A stretch of 64,000 nucleotides of DNA from DASYTH01 sp036002505 (GCF_036002505.1 NZ_DASYTH010000218.1:19733-83732), one strand, 5' to 3'; shown: positions 9,239 through 17,115, counted from the stretch's first letter. Notes: a model not told the origin generated them from the sequence alone. A program made the numbers and translations.

Positions 9239-9673
9239 TCAGTTCTCCACGAACGGATTCCGCACGGTCAGCAATCCGAACGTCTGGCCGTGCTGCATGT
9301 CCTCGGACAGTAACGTCTTCGCTCCGCTCCGCATCGCCGCCTCAATGATCAACGCATCCCACCAGGAGGTCGAATACCTTTCCTGAAGCGAACTTGCCCA
9401 AACAAGTTGTAGCGGGCTGGTATTCGATGAACACCACGTGCCGTAGTCCGTCATAATGGCACGTGCTTCGCTTTTGGACATCGCAGGCTTCAGCTTTTGA
9501 GTTGCAGTATTGTAGAACTCTATCAGCACTTGCGTGCTGAGCACGCCGGTGCGGTCTCGCCACAACTTTCGGAGTAACGCTTGCGCGATCTCCTGTTTGC
9601 CGGGATCCCGTTGGTCATGTGCGTACAGGAGAATGTTCGTGTCAATGAAGGACCGATCGGTGTTGCTGCTCAT
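9239..9673 (-). CDS. PIN-domain ribonuclease toxin, VapC-type
   Basis: 144 residues. PIN domains cut RNA with a cluster of acidic residues binding Mg/Mn. Here these are D11 (FIDTNILLYA), E52 (LIEFYNT), D106 (WWDALIIEAA) and D125 (LLSEDMQHG), all present, so the nuclease should be active. The start overlaps the antitoxin gene by four bases, the usual arrangement for a VapBC toxin-antitoxin pair. Base composition is less GC-rich than in the flanking dap genes, a sign of acquisition. The module sits exactly between dapD and dapE, splitting genes that are close together in relatives. Confidence 0.9.
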   Translation of the reverse strand: MSSNTDRSFIDTNILLYAHDQRDPGKQEIAQALLRKLWRDRTGVLSTQVLIEFYNTATQKLKPAMSKSEARAIMTDYGTWCSSNTSPLQLVWASSLQERYSTSWWDALIIEAAMRSGAKTLLSEDMQHGQTFGLLTVRNPFVEN

Positions 9674-9951
9674 TCGTCGAACATTTCCTCGTAGAGTTCG
9701 TCACGGGTCGATGTAATGCCACCCCGGTCGATGGCATTGTCCATTGCCTCGAGGGCGCGCTCCATGGCCTGCCGGTATCGGATTTCGGCCGACACCATCT
9801 CCTCCAGCTTCTGGGTCACCAGGCCGCTGACCGACGTGTTCCTGCGGACAGCTAACTCTTTGGCCTGCTGAATGATCTCCTCGTCCAGTTGGATGGTGAG
9901 GTTCCGCTTCCGTCCACCGGTGCCCTTGTTCAATCCAACGCTCTTAGGCAT
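9670..9951 (-). CDS. VapB-type ribbon-helix-helix antitoxin
   Basis: 93 residues from ATG 9951; a GTG two codons earlier is possible. After a basic N-terminus (GTGGRKRNLTIQLDEEIIQ) the sequence fits a ribbon-helix-helix DNA-binding fold: strand NLTIQL, helix EEIIQQAKELAVRR, turn NTSVSG, helix LVTQKLEEMV. The acidic C-terminal part (to DELYEEMFDE) is the likely toxin-neutralising tail. TAGACT lies six bases before the ATG, so the mRNA is probably leaderless. Three CACGTG boxes just upstream are the likely operator. It is coupled to the toxin gene by a four-base overlap. Confidence 0.87.
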   Translation of the reverse strand: MPKSVGLNKGTGGRKRNLTIQLDEEIIQQAKELAVRRNTSVSGLVTQKLEEMVSAEIRYRQAMERALEAMDNAIDRGGITSTRDELYEEMFDE

Positions 9952-9957
9952 GACCAC

Positions 9958-9963
9958 AGTCTA
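9958..9963 (-). promoter_or_regulatory. Candidate -10 box of the vapBC operon
   Basis: TAGACT on the minus strand, six bases before ATG 9951 and directly next to the CACGTG cluster. Confidence 0.5.
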
Positions 9964-9964
9964 T

Positions 9965-9990
9965 CACGTGCTCCACGTGACTTCCACGTG
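9965..9990. promoter_or_regulatory. Triple CACGTG cluster, candidate VapB operator
   Basis: The palindrome CACGTG occurs at 9965-9970, 9974-9979 and 9985-9990. The last lies within TCCACGTGGA, a 10-bp perfect palindrome. The cluster lies between the vapBC -10 box (9958-9963) and the dapE -10 box (10006-10011), where a bound repressor would cover the spacer region of the toxin-antitoxin promoter. Confidence 0.6.
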
Positions 9991-10005
9991 GAGTCGTCGC
10001 GCTCG

Positions 10006-10011
10006 TAGCCT
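10006..10011 (+). promoter_or_regulatory. Candidate -10 box of dapE
   Basis: TAGCCT seven bases before the GTG at 10019, in the leaderless position. Confidence 0.5.
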
Positions 10012-10018
10012 ACCCACT

Positions 10019-11101
10019 GTGACCGCAGCCCTTCAGCTTGCCGGCGATCCTGTGGAGCTGGCCGCCGCGTTGGTAGACGTCCCGAGCGTGTCTGGTCAGG
10101 AAGCCGAGCTGGCCGCGCTTGTCGAGACCGCGCTCCGTGAGCAGGCGCCGCACCTCGAGCTCGTCCGGTCCGGCAACACGGTGCTGGCCCGCACCACGCT
10201 CGGCCGGCCGTTCCGGGTGGTGCTCGCCGGGCACCTGGACACCGTGCCGGTCAACGGAAACCTGCCGGGCAAACGCACCGGGGAAGGCGACGAGGAGATC
10301 CTGCACGGCCTCGGCTCGGTGGACATGAAGGGTGGCGACGCGGTGCTGCTGCACCTGGCCGCCACCGCCACCGCACCTACCCACGACCTGACGTTCGTGT
10401 TCTACGACTGCGAGGAGGTCGACGCCGCACGCAACGGGCTCGGCCGGATCGAGCGGTGGCTGCCCGAGTGGCTGGCCGGGGACCTGGCGATCGTCGGCGA
10501 GCCGTCGAACGCCGTGGTGGAGGCCGGCTGCCAGGGCACCATGCGGGTCGAGGTGCACACCACCGGTCGCCGCGCGCACACCGCCCGGGCCTGGATGGGG
10601 GCGAACGCCATCCACGCCATGAGCGGGGCACTGCGCCGGCTCGACGAGTACGAGCCGCGCAGGGTCGAGATCGACGGTTGCCACTACCGGGAAGGGCTTC
10701 AGGCGGTGGCCATCTCTGGCGGGGTGCAAGGAAACGTGGTGCCGGACGAGGCGGTGCTCACGGTGAACTACCGGTTCGCCCCGGACCGCACGCCCGACCA
10801 GGCCGAAGAGCACCTGTGCCAGGTGTTCGCCGGCTACGCGGTGACCGTCGTCGATCACGCCGCCGGCGCCATGCCGGGCCTGTCCGCACCCGCCGCCCGG
10901 CAGCTCGTGCATGCCTCGGGTGGCGACCCGGTGGCCAAGCTCGGCTGGACCGACGTCGCCCGGTTCGCCGCCGCCGGCCTCCCCGCGGTCAACTTCGGCC
11001 CCGGCGACCCCACCCTCGCGCACACCCGCGAGGAGCACGTCCCGGTCGCCCAGATCCGCCGCTGCGCCGACGTGCTCACCCGCTTCCTCATGTCCCCCTA
11101 G
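10019..11101 (+). CDS. dapE: Succinyl-diaminopimelate desuccinylase DapE
   Basis: 360 residues. A di-zinc M20 hydrolase that releases succinate from N-succinyl-LL-DAP to give LL-DAP. Metal and catalytic residues visible: H72 and D74 in AGHLDTVP, the bridging D102 in GSVDMKGG, and the pair E132/E133 in YDCEEVDA; a lid domain with GCQGTMRVEVHTTGRRAHTARAW follows. The GTG at 10019 matches the family N-terminus and has TAGCCT seven bases upstream. The open frame continues upstream through the antitoxin region but carries no family sequence there. The TAG stop doubles as the first bases of a TAGACT box for the next gene. Confidence 0.94.
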   Translation: MTAALQLAGDPVELAAALVDVPSVSGQEAELAALVETALREQAPHLELVRSGNTVLARTTLGRPFRVVLAGHLDTVPVNGNLPGKRTGEGDEEILHGLGSVDMKGGDAVLLHLAATATAPTHDLTFVFYDCEEVDAARNGLGRIERWLPEWLAGDLAIVGEPSNAVVEAGCQGTMRVEVHTTGRRAHTARAWMGANAIHAMSGALRRLDEYEPRRVEIDGCHYREGLQAVAISGGVQGNVVPDEAVLTVNYRFAPDRTPDQAEEHLCQVFAGYAVTVVDHAAGAMPGLSAPAARQLVHASGGDPVAKLGWTDVARFAAAGLPAVNFGPGDPTLAHTREEHVPVAQIRRCADVLTRFLMSP

Positions 11102-11104
11102 ACT
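11099..11104 (+). promoter_or_regulatory. Candidate -10 box overlapping the dapE stop
   Basis: TAGACT begins with the dapE stop codon TAG and lies seven bases before GTG 11112. It could drive the following gene independently of dapE. Confidence 0.45.
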
Positions 11105-11111
11105 CGCGCGG

Positions 11112-11897
11112 GTGACAAGTCAGGAGCCCGCGGAGCTGTCGGAGGACGAGGAGCATCCGCGGGAGAAGCAGCGGGGACCGGTGGTGCTGCGACGGGGAAG
11201 GCGAGCCGAGCCGACCACGACGGACCAGCGGCTGCTGGACTCGCGCGGGCCGACCGACTGGGTGCACACCGATCCCTGGCGGGTGCTGCGGATTCAGGCC
11301 GAGTTCGTCGAGGGGTTCGGGGCGCTTGCCGAGGTGCCGCGAGCGGTGACGGTGTTCGGGTCGGCGCGCACGCAACGGGACCACCCCGAGTACGAGCTGG
11401 GCCGGAAGATCGGTGCGGCGCTCGCACACGCCGGGTTCGCCGCGATCACCGGCGGCGGGCCGGGCTCGATGGAGGCGGTCAACCGTGGCTGCTCGGAGGC
11501 CGGCGGGCTGTCCATCGGTCTGGGCATCGAGCTGCCGTTCGAGCAGGGCCTCAACCCGTGGGTGGACCTCGGGGTGAATTTCCGGTACTTCTTCACCCGC
11601 AAGACCATGTTCATCAAGTACGCCCAGGCGTTCATCTGCCTGCCCGGCGGATTCGGCACTCTGGACGAGCTGTTCGAGGCGCTCACCCTGGTGCAGACCA
11701 AGAAGGTCACCAAGTTCCCGGTTGTCCTCTTCGGACGGTCCTACTGGGGGGGTCTGCATTCCTGGGTGCGGGACTTCGTCTACGCGCAGGGGAAGATCGG
11801 CGAGAAGGACCTCGCCCTGCTGCACCTCACCGACGACATCGACGACGCGATCCGGGTGGTCGAGGAGGCCTACCAGGCCTGGACCGAGACGCATTGA
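11112..11897 (+). CDS. LOG-family protein (TIGR00730), copy 1
   Basis: 261 residues. LOG proteins are nucleoside 5'-monophosphate phosphoribohydrolases that release cytokinin bases. The nucleotide-binding signature GGGPGSMEA is at about 114-122 and the active-site motif PGGFGTLDE at 178-186. It has an N-terminal extension of about 60 residues rich in charge (EDEEHPREKQRG), typical of the longer actinobacterial form. In M. tuberculosis the LOG protein Rv1205 makes cytokinins and is controlled by the proteasome. The stop overlaps the start of a second LOG gene. Confidence 0.9.
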   Translation: MTSQEPAELSEDEEHPREKQRGPVVLRRGRRAEPTTTDQRLLDSRGPTDWVHTDPWRVLRIQAEFVEGFGALAEVPRAVTVFGSARTQRDHPEYELGRKIGAALAHAGFAAITGGGPGSMEAVNRGCSEAGGLSIGLGIELPFEQGLNPWVDLGVNFRYFFTRKTMFIKYAQAFICLPGGFGTLDELFEALTLVQTKKVTKFPVVLFGRSYWGGLHSWVRDFVYAQGKIGEKDLALLHLTDDIDDAIRVVEEAYQAWTETH

Positions 11898-12445
11898 GCG
11901 GGCGTGCGCTCGCCGTCGCCGTCTACTGTGGATCGCACGCGTCGGTGCCCGATTCCTATCTGGAGCTGGCCGCCGCGGTCGGCGCGGAGATCGCCGCCCG
12001 GAGCGCCTCGCTGGTGTGGGGCGGCGGCCGCGCGTCGATGATGGGCGCGGTCGCGCGGGCCGCCCGCCGGGGTGGCGCCCGGACGGTCGGGGTCATCCCG
12101 CGGGCGCTGGTGGACCGGGAGTGGGCCGACCACGACGCGGACGAGCTGCTCGTGGTGGACACCATGCGGGAGCGCAAGGCGCTGATGGAGGCACACGCGG
12201 ACGCGTTCCTCGCGCTGCCCGGCGGCCTCGGCACCTGCGAGGAGCTGTTCGAGGTCTGGACCGCCCGCTACCTCGGTATGCACGACAAACCGGTGGTGCT
12301 GCTCGACCCCGACACGCACTGGACCGGGCTGATCGGCTGGGTGCAAGGCTTGCGCGACAAGGGTTTCGCGTCAACCAGGGCGCTGGACGCGTTGGCCGTC
12401 ACTACCACCGTCGCCGGCGCGCTGGACGCGTGCGGCGTTTCCTGA
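11894..12445 (+). CDS. LOG-family protein (TIGR00730), copy 2
   Basis: 183 residues from a TTG that overlaps the stop of copy 1 by four bases. No other start is available before the conserved VAVYCGSHASVPDSYLE. It has the short, compact LOG form: GGGRASMMG at about 43-51, the RERKALM segment at 92-98 and PGGLGTCEE at 109-117, all needed for the phosphoribohydrolase reaction. It is only distantly related to copy 1 in sequence, so this is a pair of different LOG types, not a recent duplication. It corresponds in position to Rv1205 of M. tuberculosis; copy 1 may be the extra gene. Confidence 0.88.
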   Translation: MSGRALAVAVYCGSHASVPDSYLELAAAVGAEIAARSASLVWGGGRASMMGAVARAARRGGARTVGVIPRALVDREWADHDADELLVVDTMRERKALMEAHADAFLALPGGLGTCEELFEVWTARYLGMHDKPVVLLDPDTHWTGLIGWVQGLRDKGFASTRALDALAVTTTVAGALDACGVS

Positions 12446-12513
12446 GCGTCACATATTGTGACCACGACGTATCGTGGGCGGGCCGGCCGCCGGGTGCATG
12501 GCACCATCGGGGC

Positions 12514-13383
12514 GTGGCAGCCCTCCGGTTCGGCACCCGTGCGGTGGCCGACGATCGTGCCCTGGTGATGGCGATCGTGAACCGCACCAGGGACTCCTTC
12601 TACGACCGCGGCGCGACGTTCGACGACCGGGCGGCGATGGCGGCGGTCGACCGCGCGGTGGCCGAGGGCGCGGACATCGTCGACGTCGGCGGGGTCCGGG
12701 CCGGCTCACACGGCGAGGAGGTGGACGCCGCCGAGGAGAGCCGGCGGGTCGTGCCGTTCGTCGCCGCGGTGCGGGAGCGCCATCCCGACCTCGTGATCAG
12801 CGTGGACACCTGGCGGCACGACGTGGCCCGGCCGGCCTGCCGCAACGGCGCCGACCTGATCAACGACACCTGGGCGGGCGCCGACCCGGCGCTGGCCGAG
12901 GTGGCCGCCGAGTTCGGCGCCGGCATCGTCTGCTCGCACACCGGCGGGGCGGCGCCGCGCACCGACCCGCACCGGGTGCGCTACCTGGACGTGGTCGCCG
13001 AGGTGGCGGCCGAGCTGGTGGAGCGGGCCGAGCGGATGGTCGCGCTGGGTGTGCCGCGAGAGGGCGTGCTGATCGATCCGACGCACGACTTCGGCAAGAA
13101 CACCTGGCACGGCCTGGAGTTGCTGCGCCGCCTGGACGAGCTGGTGGACACCGGCTGGCCGGTGCTGATGGCGTTGTCCAACAAGGACTTCGTGGGCGAG
13201 ACGCTGGGTGCGGAGCTCGCCGACCGGGTGGACGGCACGCTGGCCGCGACATCGGTGGCCGCGTTCGCCGGCGCCCGGGTCTTCCGCGCGCACCAGGTGC
13301 GCCAGACCAGGAGGGTGGTCGAGATGGTCGCCAGCATCGCCGGAACCCGGCCGCCGGCCCGCTGCCTGCGGGCATTGGCATGA
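12514..13383 (+). CDS. folP2: Dihydropteroate synthase homologue, FolP2-type
   Basis: 289 residues from GTG 12514. The TIM-barrel plan of dihydropteroate synthase is present, but the pterin and substrate loops differ from the true enzyme: NRTRDSFYDRG replaces NVTPDSFSDGG, and DVGGVRAGSHGEE replaces the DIGGESTRPG loop. LINDTWAG and LIDPTHDFGKN take the places of the usual pterin-binding segments. These are the marks of FolP2 (Rv1207), which did not behave as a functional DHPS when tested. Next to gpgS, as in mycobacteria. The real role is unknown. Confidence 0.88.
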   Translation: MAALRFGTRAVADDRALVMAIVNRTRDSFYDRGATFDDRAAMAAVDRAVAEGADIVDVGGVRAGSHGEEVDAAEESRRVVPFVAAVRERHPDLVISVDTWRHDVARPACRNGADLINDTWAGADPALAEVAAEFGAGIVCSHTGGAAPRTDPHRVRYLDVVAEVAAELVERAERMVALGVPREGVLIDPTHDFGKNTWHGLELLRRLDELVDTGWPVLMALSNKDFVGETLGAELADRVDGTLAATSVAAFAGARVFRAHQVRQTRRVVEMVASIAGTRPPARCLRALA

Positions 13384-13426
13384 AGTCGACCTTGGCCAAC
13401 ATTCGCGAGTTGGACGGCGAGGCGTG

Positions 13427-14350
13427 ATGCACCCGGACGCGCACACCTGGTTCGCCGAGCGGACCTGGCAGGGCAGTGCCTGGTCGGTGCCGGAACTGGT
13501 GCGGGCCAAGGGATCCCGCACGGTCAGCGTGGTGCTGCCGGCGCTGAACGAGGAGGCCACGGTCGGCCGGGTGGTGGCCTCGGTGCGCCCGCTGCTCGGC
13601 TCGCTGGTGGACGAGCTGGTGATGGTCGACTCCGGCTCCACCGACCGGACGATCGAGGTCGCGGCCGCGGCCGGGGCCCGGGTGGTGCGCCGCACGGACG
13701 TGCTCGCCGACCTGGAACCGTTGCCCGGCAAGGGCGAGGTGCTCTGGCGCTCGCTCGCCGCGACCACCGGCGAGCTGCTCGTGTTCATCGACTCCGACCT
13801 GGTCGACCCGGATCCCGGCTTCGTCCCGGCCCTGCTCGGCCCGCTGCTGACCGAGCCGGACGTGCAGCTGGTGAAGGCGTTCTACCGCCGGCCGTTCGGC
13901 GGCGAGGGCTCCGGCGGCGGGCGAGTCACCGAGCTGATGGCGCGGCCGCTGCTCTCGGCGCTGCGCCCGGAGCTCTCCGGGGTGATCCAGCCGCTGGCCG
14001 GGGAGTACGCGGGCACCCGGGCGCTGCTCGAGTCGGTGCCGTTCGCGGCCGGGTACGGCGTGGAGATCGGCCTGCTGCTGGACGCCTACGCGGTGCTGGG
14101 CCTGGCCGGGCTCGCACAGGTCAACCTCGGCGTGCGAAAGCACCGGAACCGCCCGCTGGCCGAACTGGGCCTGATGGCGCGGCAGATCCTGGGCACGGCG
14201 CTGTCCCGGTGCGGCATCCCGCCGGCGCCCGGCGGGCTCACCCAGTTCCTCCAGGTCGCCGGCGAGTGGCTGCCGGACACCGCCACCATCCTCGCCGCCG
14301 ACCGCCCACCGATGCGCGATCTCCTGGTGGCCAGGGGCTCGGCTGCGTGA
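13427..14350 (+). CDS. gpgS: Glucosyl-3-phosphoglycerate synthase GpgS
   Basis: 307 residues; ATG 13427, with a GTG one codon earlier. A GT81/GT-A glycosyltransferase that joins glucose from an NDP-glucose to 3-phosphoglycerate, the first step towards glucosylglycerate and methylglucose lipopolysaccharide. Visible: VVLPALNEE at 35-43, the metal-binding DSD at 122-124 (VFIDSDLVDP), LVKAFYRRP, and the acceptor-site region GEYAGTRALL and GYGVEIGLL. The order folP2-gpgS-DivIVA-like-tagA matches Rv1207-Rv1210. The 204 bases to the next gene show no clear element. Confidence 0.93.
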   Translation: MHPDAHTWFAERTWQGSAWSVPELVRAKGSRTVSVVLPALNEEATVGRVVASVRPLLGSLVDELVMVDSGSTDRTIEVAAAAGARVVRRTDVLADLEPLPGKGEVLWRSLAATTGELLVFIDSDLVDPDPGFVPALLGPLLTEPDVQLVKAFYRRPFGGEGSGGGRVTELMARPLLSALRPELSGVIQPLAGEYAGTRALLESVPFAAGYGVEIGLLLDAYAVLGLAGLAQVNLGVRKHRNRPLAELGLMARQILGTALSRCGIPPAPGGLTQFLQVAGEWLPDTATILAADRPPMRDLLVARGSAA

Positions 14351-14554
14351 CTGTGCGGGCTCACCGGCGACGACGGTAGGCCACAATGGGGCGCAGCGGC
14401 GCGGAGCGCCACGATGAGCGGGTGAGGGCGGGGCAGAGGATGGTCTGCCCGGGGAGTCGGTTCCTGCCAAGCCGCTCACAGCGGTAGCGGAACGGGGCCC
14501 GAGCCCTCACCCTCGGATTCAACACCGTCGGACCGGCGTGACACGATCGTCGGC

Positions 14555-14872
14555 GTGACCACCGCGCTCATCTACCTGGTCGTGATGGTGCTCGTCGCGG
14601 CCGTGGTGTTCCTGCTGGCGTCGATCCTGTTCGGCCGCGGCGAGGAGCTGCCGGCGCTGCCGCCCGGCGCCTCGCCGACCCGGCTGCCCGAAGCCGGCAT
14701 CACCGCCGAGGACCTGCATGACGTTCGGTTCCAGCAGGTCGTGCGCGGCTACAAGATGTCCGAAGTGGACTGGGTGCTGGCGCGGGCCGGGGCCGAGCTG
14801 GGCGAGCTGCGCGCCCGGGTCGCCGAGCTGGAAGCCGGGCAGGACACGACAACCAAGGCCGAGCAGCCGTGA
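14555..14872 (+). CDS. DivIVA-domain membrane protein
   Basis: 105 residues. One N-terminal membrane helix (about 4-27) is followed by a proline-rich linker and a DivIVA-type segment (ITAEDLHDVRFQQVVRGYKMSEVDWVLAR), then a short coiled coil ending at TTKAEQP. This is the plan of Rv1209. Proteins with this N-terminal DivIVA motif bind curved membrane or polar scaffolds, so a role in cell-pole organisation is possible but unproven. The stop overlaps the glycosylase start by four bases. Confidence 0.85.
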   Translation: MTTALIYLVVMVLVAAVVFLLASILFGRGEELPALPPGASPTRLPEAGITAEDLHDVRFQQVVRGYKMSEVDWVLARAGAELGELRARVAELEAGQDTTTKAEQP

Positions 14873-15426
14873 CCGATGGCCGTCCCCGGTGCGGATGGGG
14901 CGACTCGGCGCCGGAGTACGTCGATTACCACGACAACGAGTGGGGCGTGCCACTGCACGGTGCGGTGCCGCTGTTCGAGCGGCTGACCCTGGAGGCGTTC
15001 CAGTCCGGCCTGTCCTGGCTGATCATCCTGCGCAAGCGGGAGGGCTTCCGGCGCGCGTTCGCCGGCTTCGACCCGGCCCGGGTCGCCGCGTTCGGCCCGG
15101 ACGACGTCGCCCGGCTGCTGGCCGACACCGCCATCGTGCGGAACCGGGCCAAGATCGACGCGGCGATCCGCAACGCGCGCGCCGTCGCCGAGCTGGACAC
15201 CCCGCTGGACAAGCTGCTCTGGTCGTTCGCGCCGGACCCGGCCGGCCGGCCCCGCCCGGCCACGCTCGCCGACGTGCCGGCCGTGACGCCCGAGTCCACG
15301 GCCATGGCCAAGGAGCTCAAGCGCCGCGGCTTCACCTTTGTCGGCCCGACCACCTGCTACGCGATGATGCAGGCCACCGGCATGGTCGACGACCACGTCG
15401 CCACCTGCTGGCGCGCAATGCCATGA
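14869..15426 (+). CDS. tagA: DNA-3-methyladenine glycosylase I
   Basis: 185 residues. It removes 3-methyladenine from alkylated DNA at the start of base-excision repair. Family motifs: RCGWGDSAPEYVDYHDNEWG near the N-terminus (the zinc cysteine and first histidine), LTLEAFQSGLSWLIIL (with the conserved base-pocket glutamate), and FVGPTTCYAMMQATGMVDDH near the C-terminus followed by the last cysteine. It starts at a GTG overlapping the preceding stop. The stop codon itself lies in the left arm of a perfect hairpin that separates it from the convergent enoyl-CoA hydratase gene. Confidence 0.93.
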   Translation: MTDGRPRCGWGDSAPEYVDYHDNEWGVPLHGAVPLFERLTLEAFQSGLSWLIILRKREGFRRAFAGFDPARVAAFGPDDVARLLADTAIVRNRAKIDAAIRNARAVAELDTPLDKLLWSFAPDPAGRPRPATLADVPAVTPESTAMAKELKRRGFTFVGPTTCYAMMQATGMVDDHVATCWRAMP

Positions 15427-15469
15427 ATGACTCATTCGATGCGTCCACCGCACTGAATGAGTCATTCAT
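15423..15469. terminator. Perfect 15-bp hairpin at a convergent gene end
   Basis: Left arm 15423-15437 (ATGAATGACTCATTC) and right arm 15455-15469 are exact reverse complements, with a 17-base loop. The left arm includes the tagA stop. It probably terminates transcription from both sides. It belongs to the same hairpin class as 22574-22628 and 37746-37800. Confidence 0.75.
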
Positions 15470-15475
15470 CGCTCC

Positions 15476-16270
15476 CTAACGCCCGGTGAAGGTCGGGGTG
15501 CGCTTGGCCACGAAGGCGTCGACGGCCTCCAGGTGGTCGGCGGTGGCGCCGGCCTCGGCCTGGGTGCGCGCCTCGGTGGCGAGCGCGTCGTCCAGCGTCC
15601 CGGCGGCCGCCGCGAGGAACGCCTCCTTGATCTTGCCGTAGGCCGTCGTGGGTCCGGCGGCCATCCGCTTGGCCAGCTCCTGCGCGGTGGGCAGCACCGA
15701 GTCGTCCGCGACCACCTGGGTGACCATGCCGATCGCCAGCGCCTGCTCGGCCGGGACCGGCGCGGCCAGCAGCATCATCTCCATCGCCCGCCCGTAGCCG
15801 ATCAGCCGGGGCAGCGTGAACGACGCGCCGGAGTCGGCGGTCAACCCGACGTTGGCGAAGGCCATCAGGAACTTCGCCGACGCCGCGGCGATGCGCAGGT
15901 CGCAGGCGTAGGCCAGGGACGCGCCGGCGCCCGCGGCCATCCCGTTCACCGCGGCGATCACCGGCTTGGGCATGCCGGTGATCGTGCTGATGATCGGGTT
16001 GTAGTGCGCGGAGACCGTCGAGAGCGGCGCCGGGTCGTTCGCCCGCAGCAGGGCCACATGCTCCTTGAGGTCCTGGCCGGCGCAGAACGCCCGCCCGGCG
16101 CCGGTGAGCACCACCGCCCGCACCCCGTCGTCGGCGGCCGCGTCGCGGAGCGCCGCCAGCAGGTCCTCCTTGAGCCGCAGGGTGAGCGAGTTGAACGCGT
16201 CCGGCCGGTTCAGCGTCAGCGTGCGCACACCGTCGGCGTCGTCGATGACCAGGGGAGCGGTGTCGGTCAA
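15476..16270 (-). CDS. Enoyl-CoA hydratase/isomerase (PaaG-like)
   Basis: 264 residues from TTG 16270, which has AAGGAAAAG upstream. Crotonase-fold features: FCAGQDLKEH for the oxyanion hole and CoA site, GMAAGAGASLAYACDLRIA with the second oxyanion-hole glycine, and NVGLTADSGASFTLPRLIG. The last segment resembles the isomerase PaaG of the phenylacetate pathway more than a plain hydratase, since aspartate and serine replace the second catalytic glutamate. It follows a PaaX-type regulator by 26 bases on the same strand. No other phenylacetate genes are near, so the substrate is uncertain. Confidence 0.88.
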   Translation of the reverse strand: MTDTAPLVIDDADGVRTLTLNRPDAFNSLTLRLKEDLLAALRDAAADDGVRAVVLTGAGRAFCAGQDLKEHVALLRANDPAPLSTVSAHYNPIISTITGMPKPVIAAVNGMAAGAGASLAYACDLRIAAASAKFLMAFANVGLTADSGASFTLPRLIGYGRAMEMMLLAAPVPAEQALAIGMVTQVVADDSVLPTAQELAKRMAAGPTTAYGKIKEAFLAAAAGTLDDALATEARTQAEAGATADHLEAVDAFVAKRTPTFTGR

Positions 16271-16296
16271 GGTTCTTTTCCTTTGGTTGTGGGGAC

Positions 16297-17115
16297 TTAC
16301 GCGGTCGATCGGGCGCGGCGCTGGTGGTCCAGACAACGGTCGAGGAACTCCTCGGCGGCCGGCGCCAGCCGCGCGGTCTGCCGGTCGAAGAACGCGGCGG
16401 CCCGGGTGCCGGGCCAGTCCGGCGGCAGCAGGTCCGCCGGCAACCCGGGATCCCGGAACAGGAACCGCCGCCAGGCGTGCAGCAGCCGCTGTGACGCGGC
16501 GAACGCCTCGGCCGGCACCGAACCGTCCACAGCCGACAGTTCGGATTCCCACTCCTCGACGAACGCGGTGTACTCCGCGCCCAATGCCTCGAGATTCCAG
16601 GCCCGTGCTGCCAGCTCGGCGTCGGTGCCCTCGTGCGGGCCGTGGAAGACGCTCGCGGTGACGTCCTCGGCGGCCAGCAGGTCGGCGAGCTCCGGCGAGG
16701 TGCGCGGGGCGATCCAGGTGGTCGGCCCGAGCGGGGCGTATCCGAGCAACCGCAACGAGGAGTCGAGCCGCTCGCGGTCGCCGCGGGTGGGCAGCTCGGC
16801 CAGCACCAGCACGTGCCACCGGCCGTCCCAGGTGGACGGTCGGGTGCGGTAGATCCGCGCGGCGGCCTCGTCCAGCCGGCGCTCGGCCCGCCGGGTCAGC
16901 GCGTAGCCGGGACCTTCGGCCAGCCGCACCGGCTCCAGCCAACCCTGCCGGACCATTCGGGATACGGCCGTCCGGATGGCGGGTGCGCCAAAACCCAGCG
17001 GCTCGAGCAACCGGACCAGCGCGGCGATGGCCGCCGAACCGCCCCGTGCCCTGAGGTAGCCGCCGTACACATCGAACAGCGCCGAACGAGCCCGCACGAC
17101 GTTTGAGTCTGGCAC
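16297..17115 (-). CDS. paaX: PaaX-family transcriptional regulator
   Basis: About 272 residues if GTG 17115 is the start; the start is uncertain. The N-terminal winged helix (SALFDVYGGYLRARGGSAA, then GAPAIRTAVSRMVRQGWLEP) and the long C-terminal PaaX domain ending in LDRCLDHQRR are diagnostic. PaaX represses phenylacetate catabolism and is released by phenylacetyl-CoA. It is co-directional with the enoyl-CoA hydratase, 26 bases apart, so the pair is probably one operon in which PaaX controls itself and the enzyme. Confidence 0.87.
   Translation of the reverse strand: MPDSNVVRARSALFDVYGGYLRARGGSAAIAALVRLLEPLGFGAPAIRTAVSRMVRQGWLEPVRLAEGPGYALTRRAERRLDEAAARIYRTRPSTWDGRWHVLVLAELPTRGDRERLDSSLRLLGYAPLGPTTWIAPRTSPELADLLAAEDVTASVFHGPHEGTDAELAARAWNLEALGAEYTAFVEEWESELSAVDGSVPAEAFAASQRLLHAWRRFLFRDPGLPADLLPPDWPGTRAAAFFDRQTARLAPAAEEFLDRCLDHQRRARSTA

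Noticed and set aside
10019..11101. DapE start at 9872 or earlier
   Set aside because: The upstream part overlaps vapB and its operator and has no M20 sequence; the GTG at 10019 has a -10 box at the leaderless distance.
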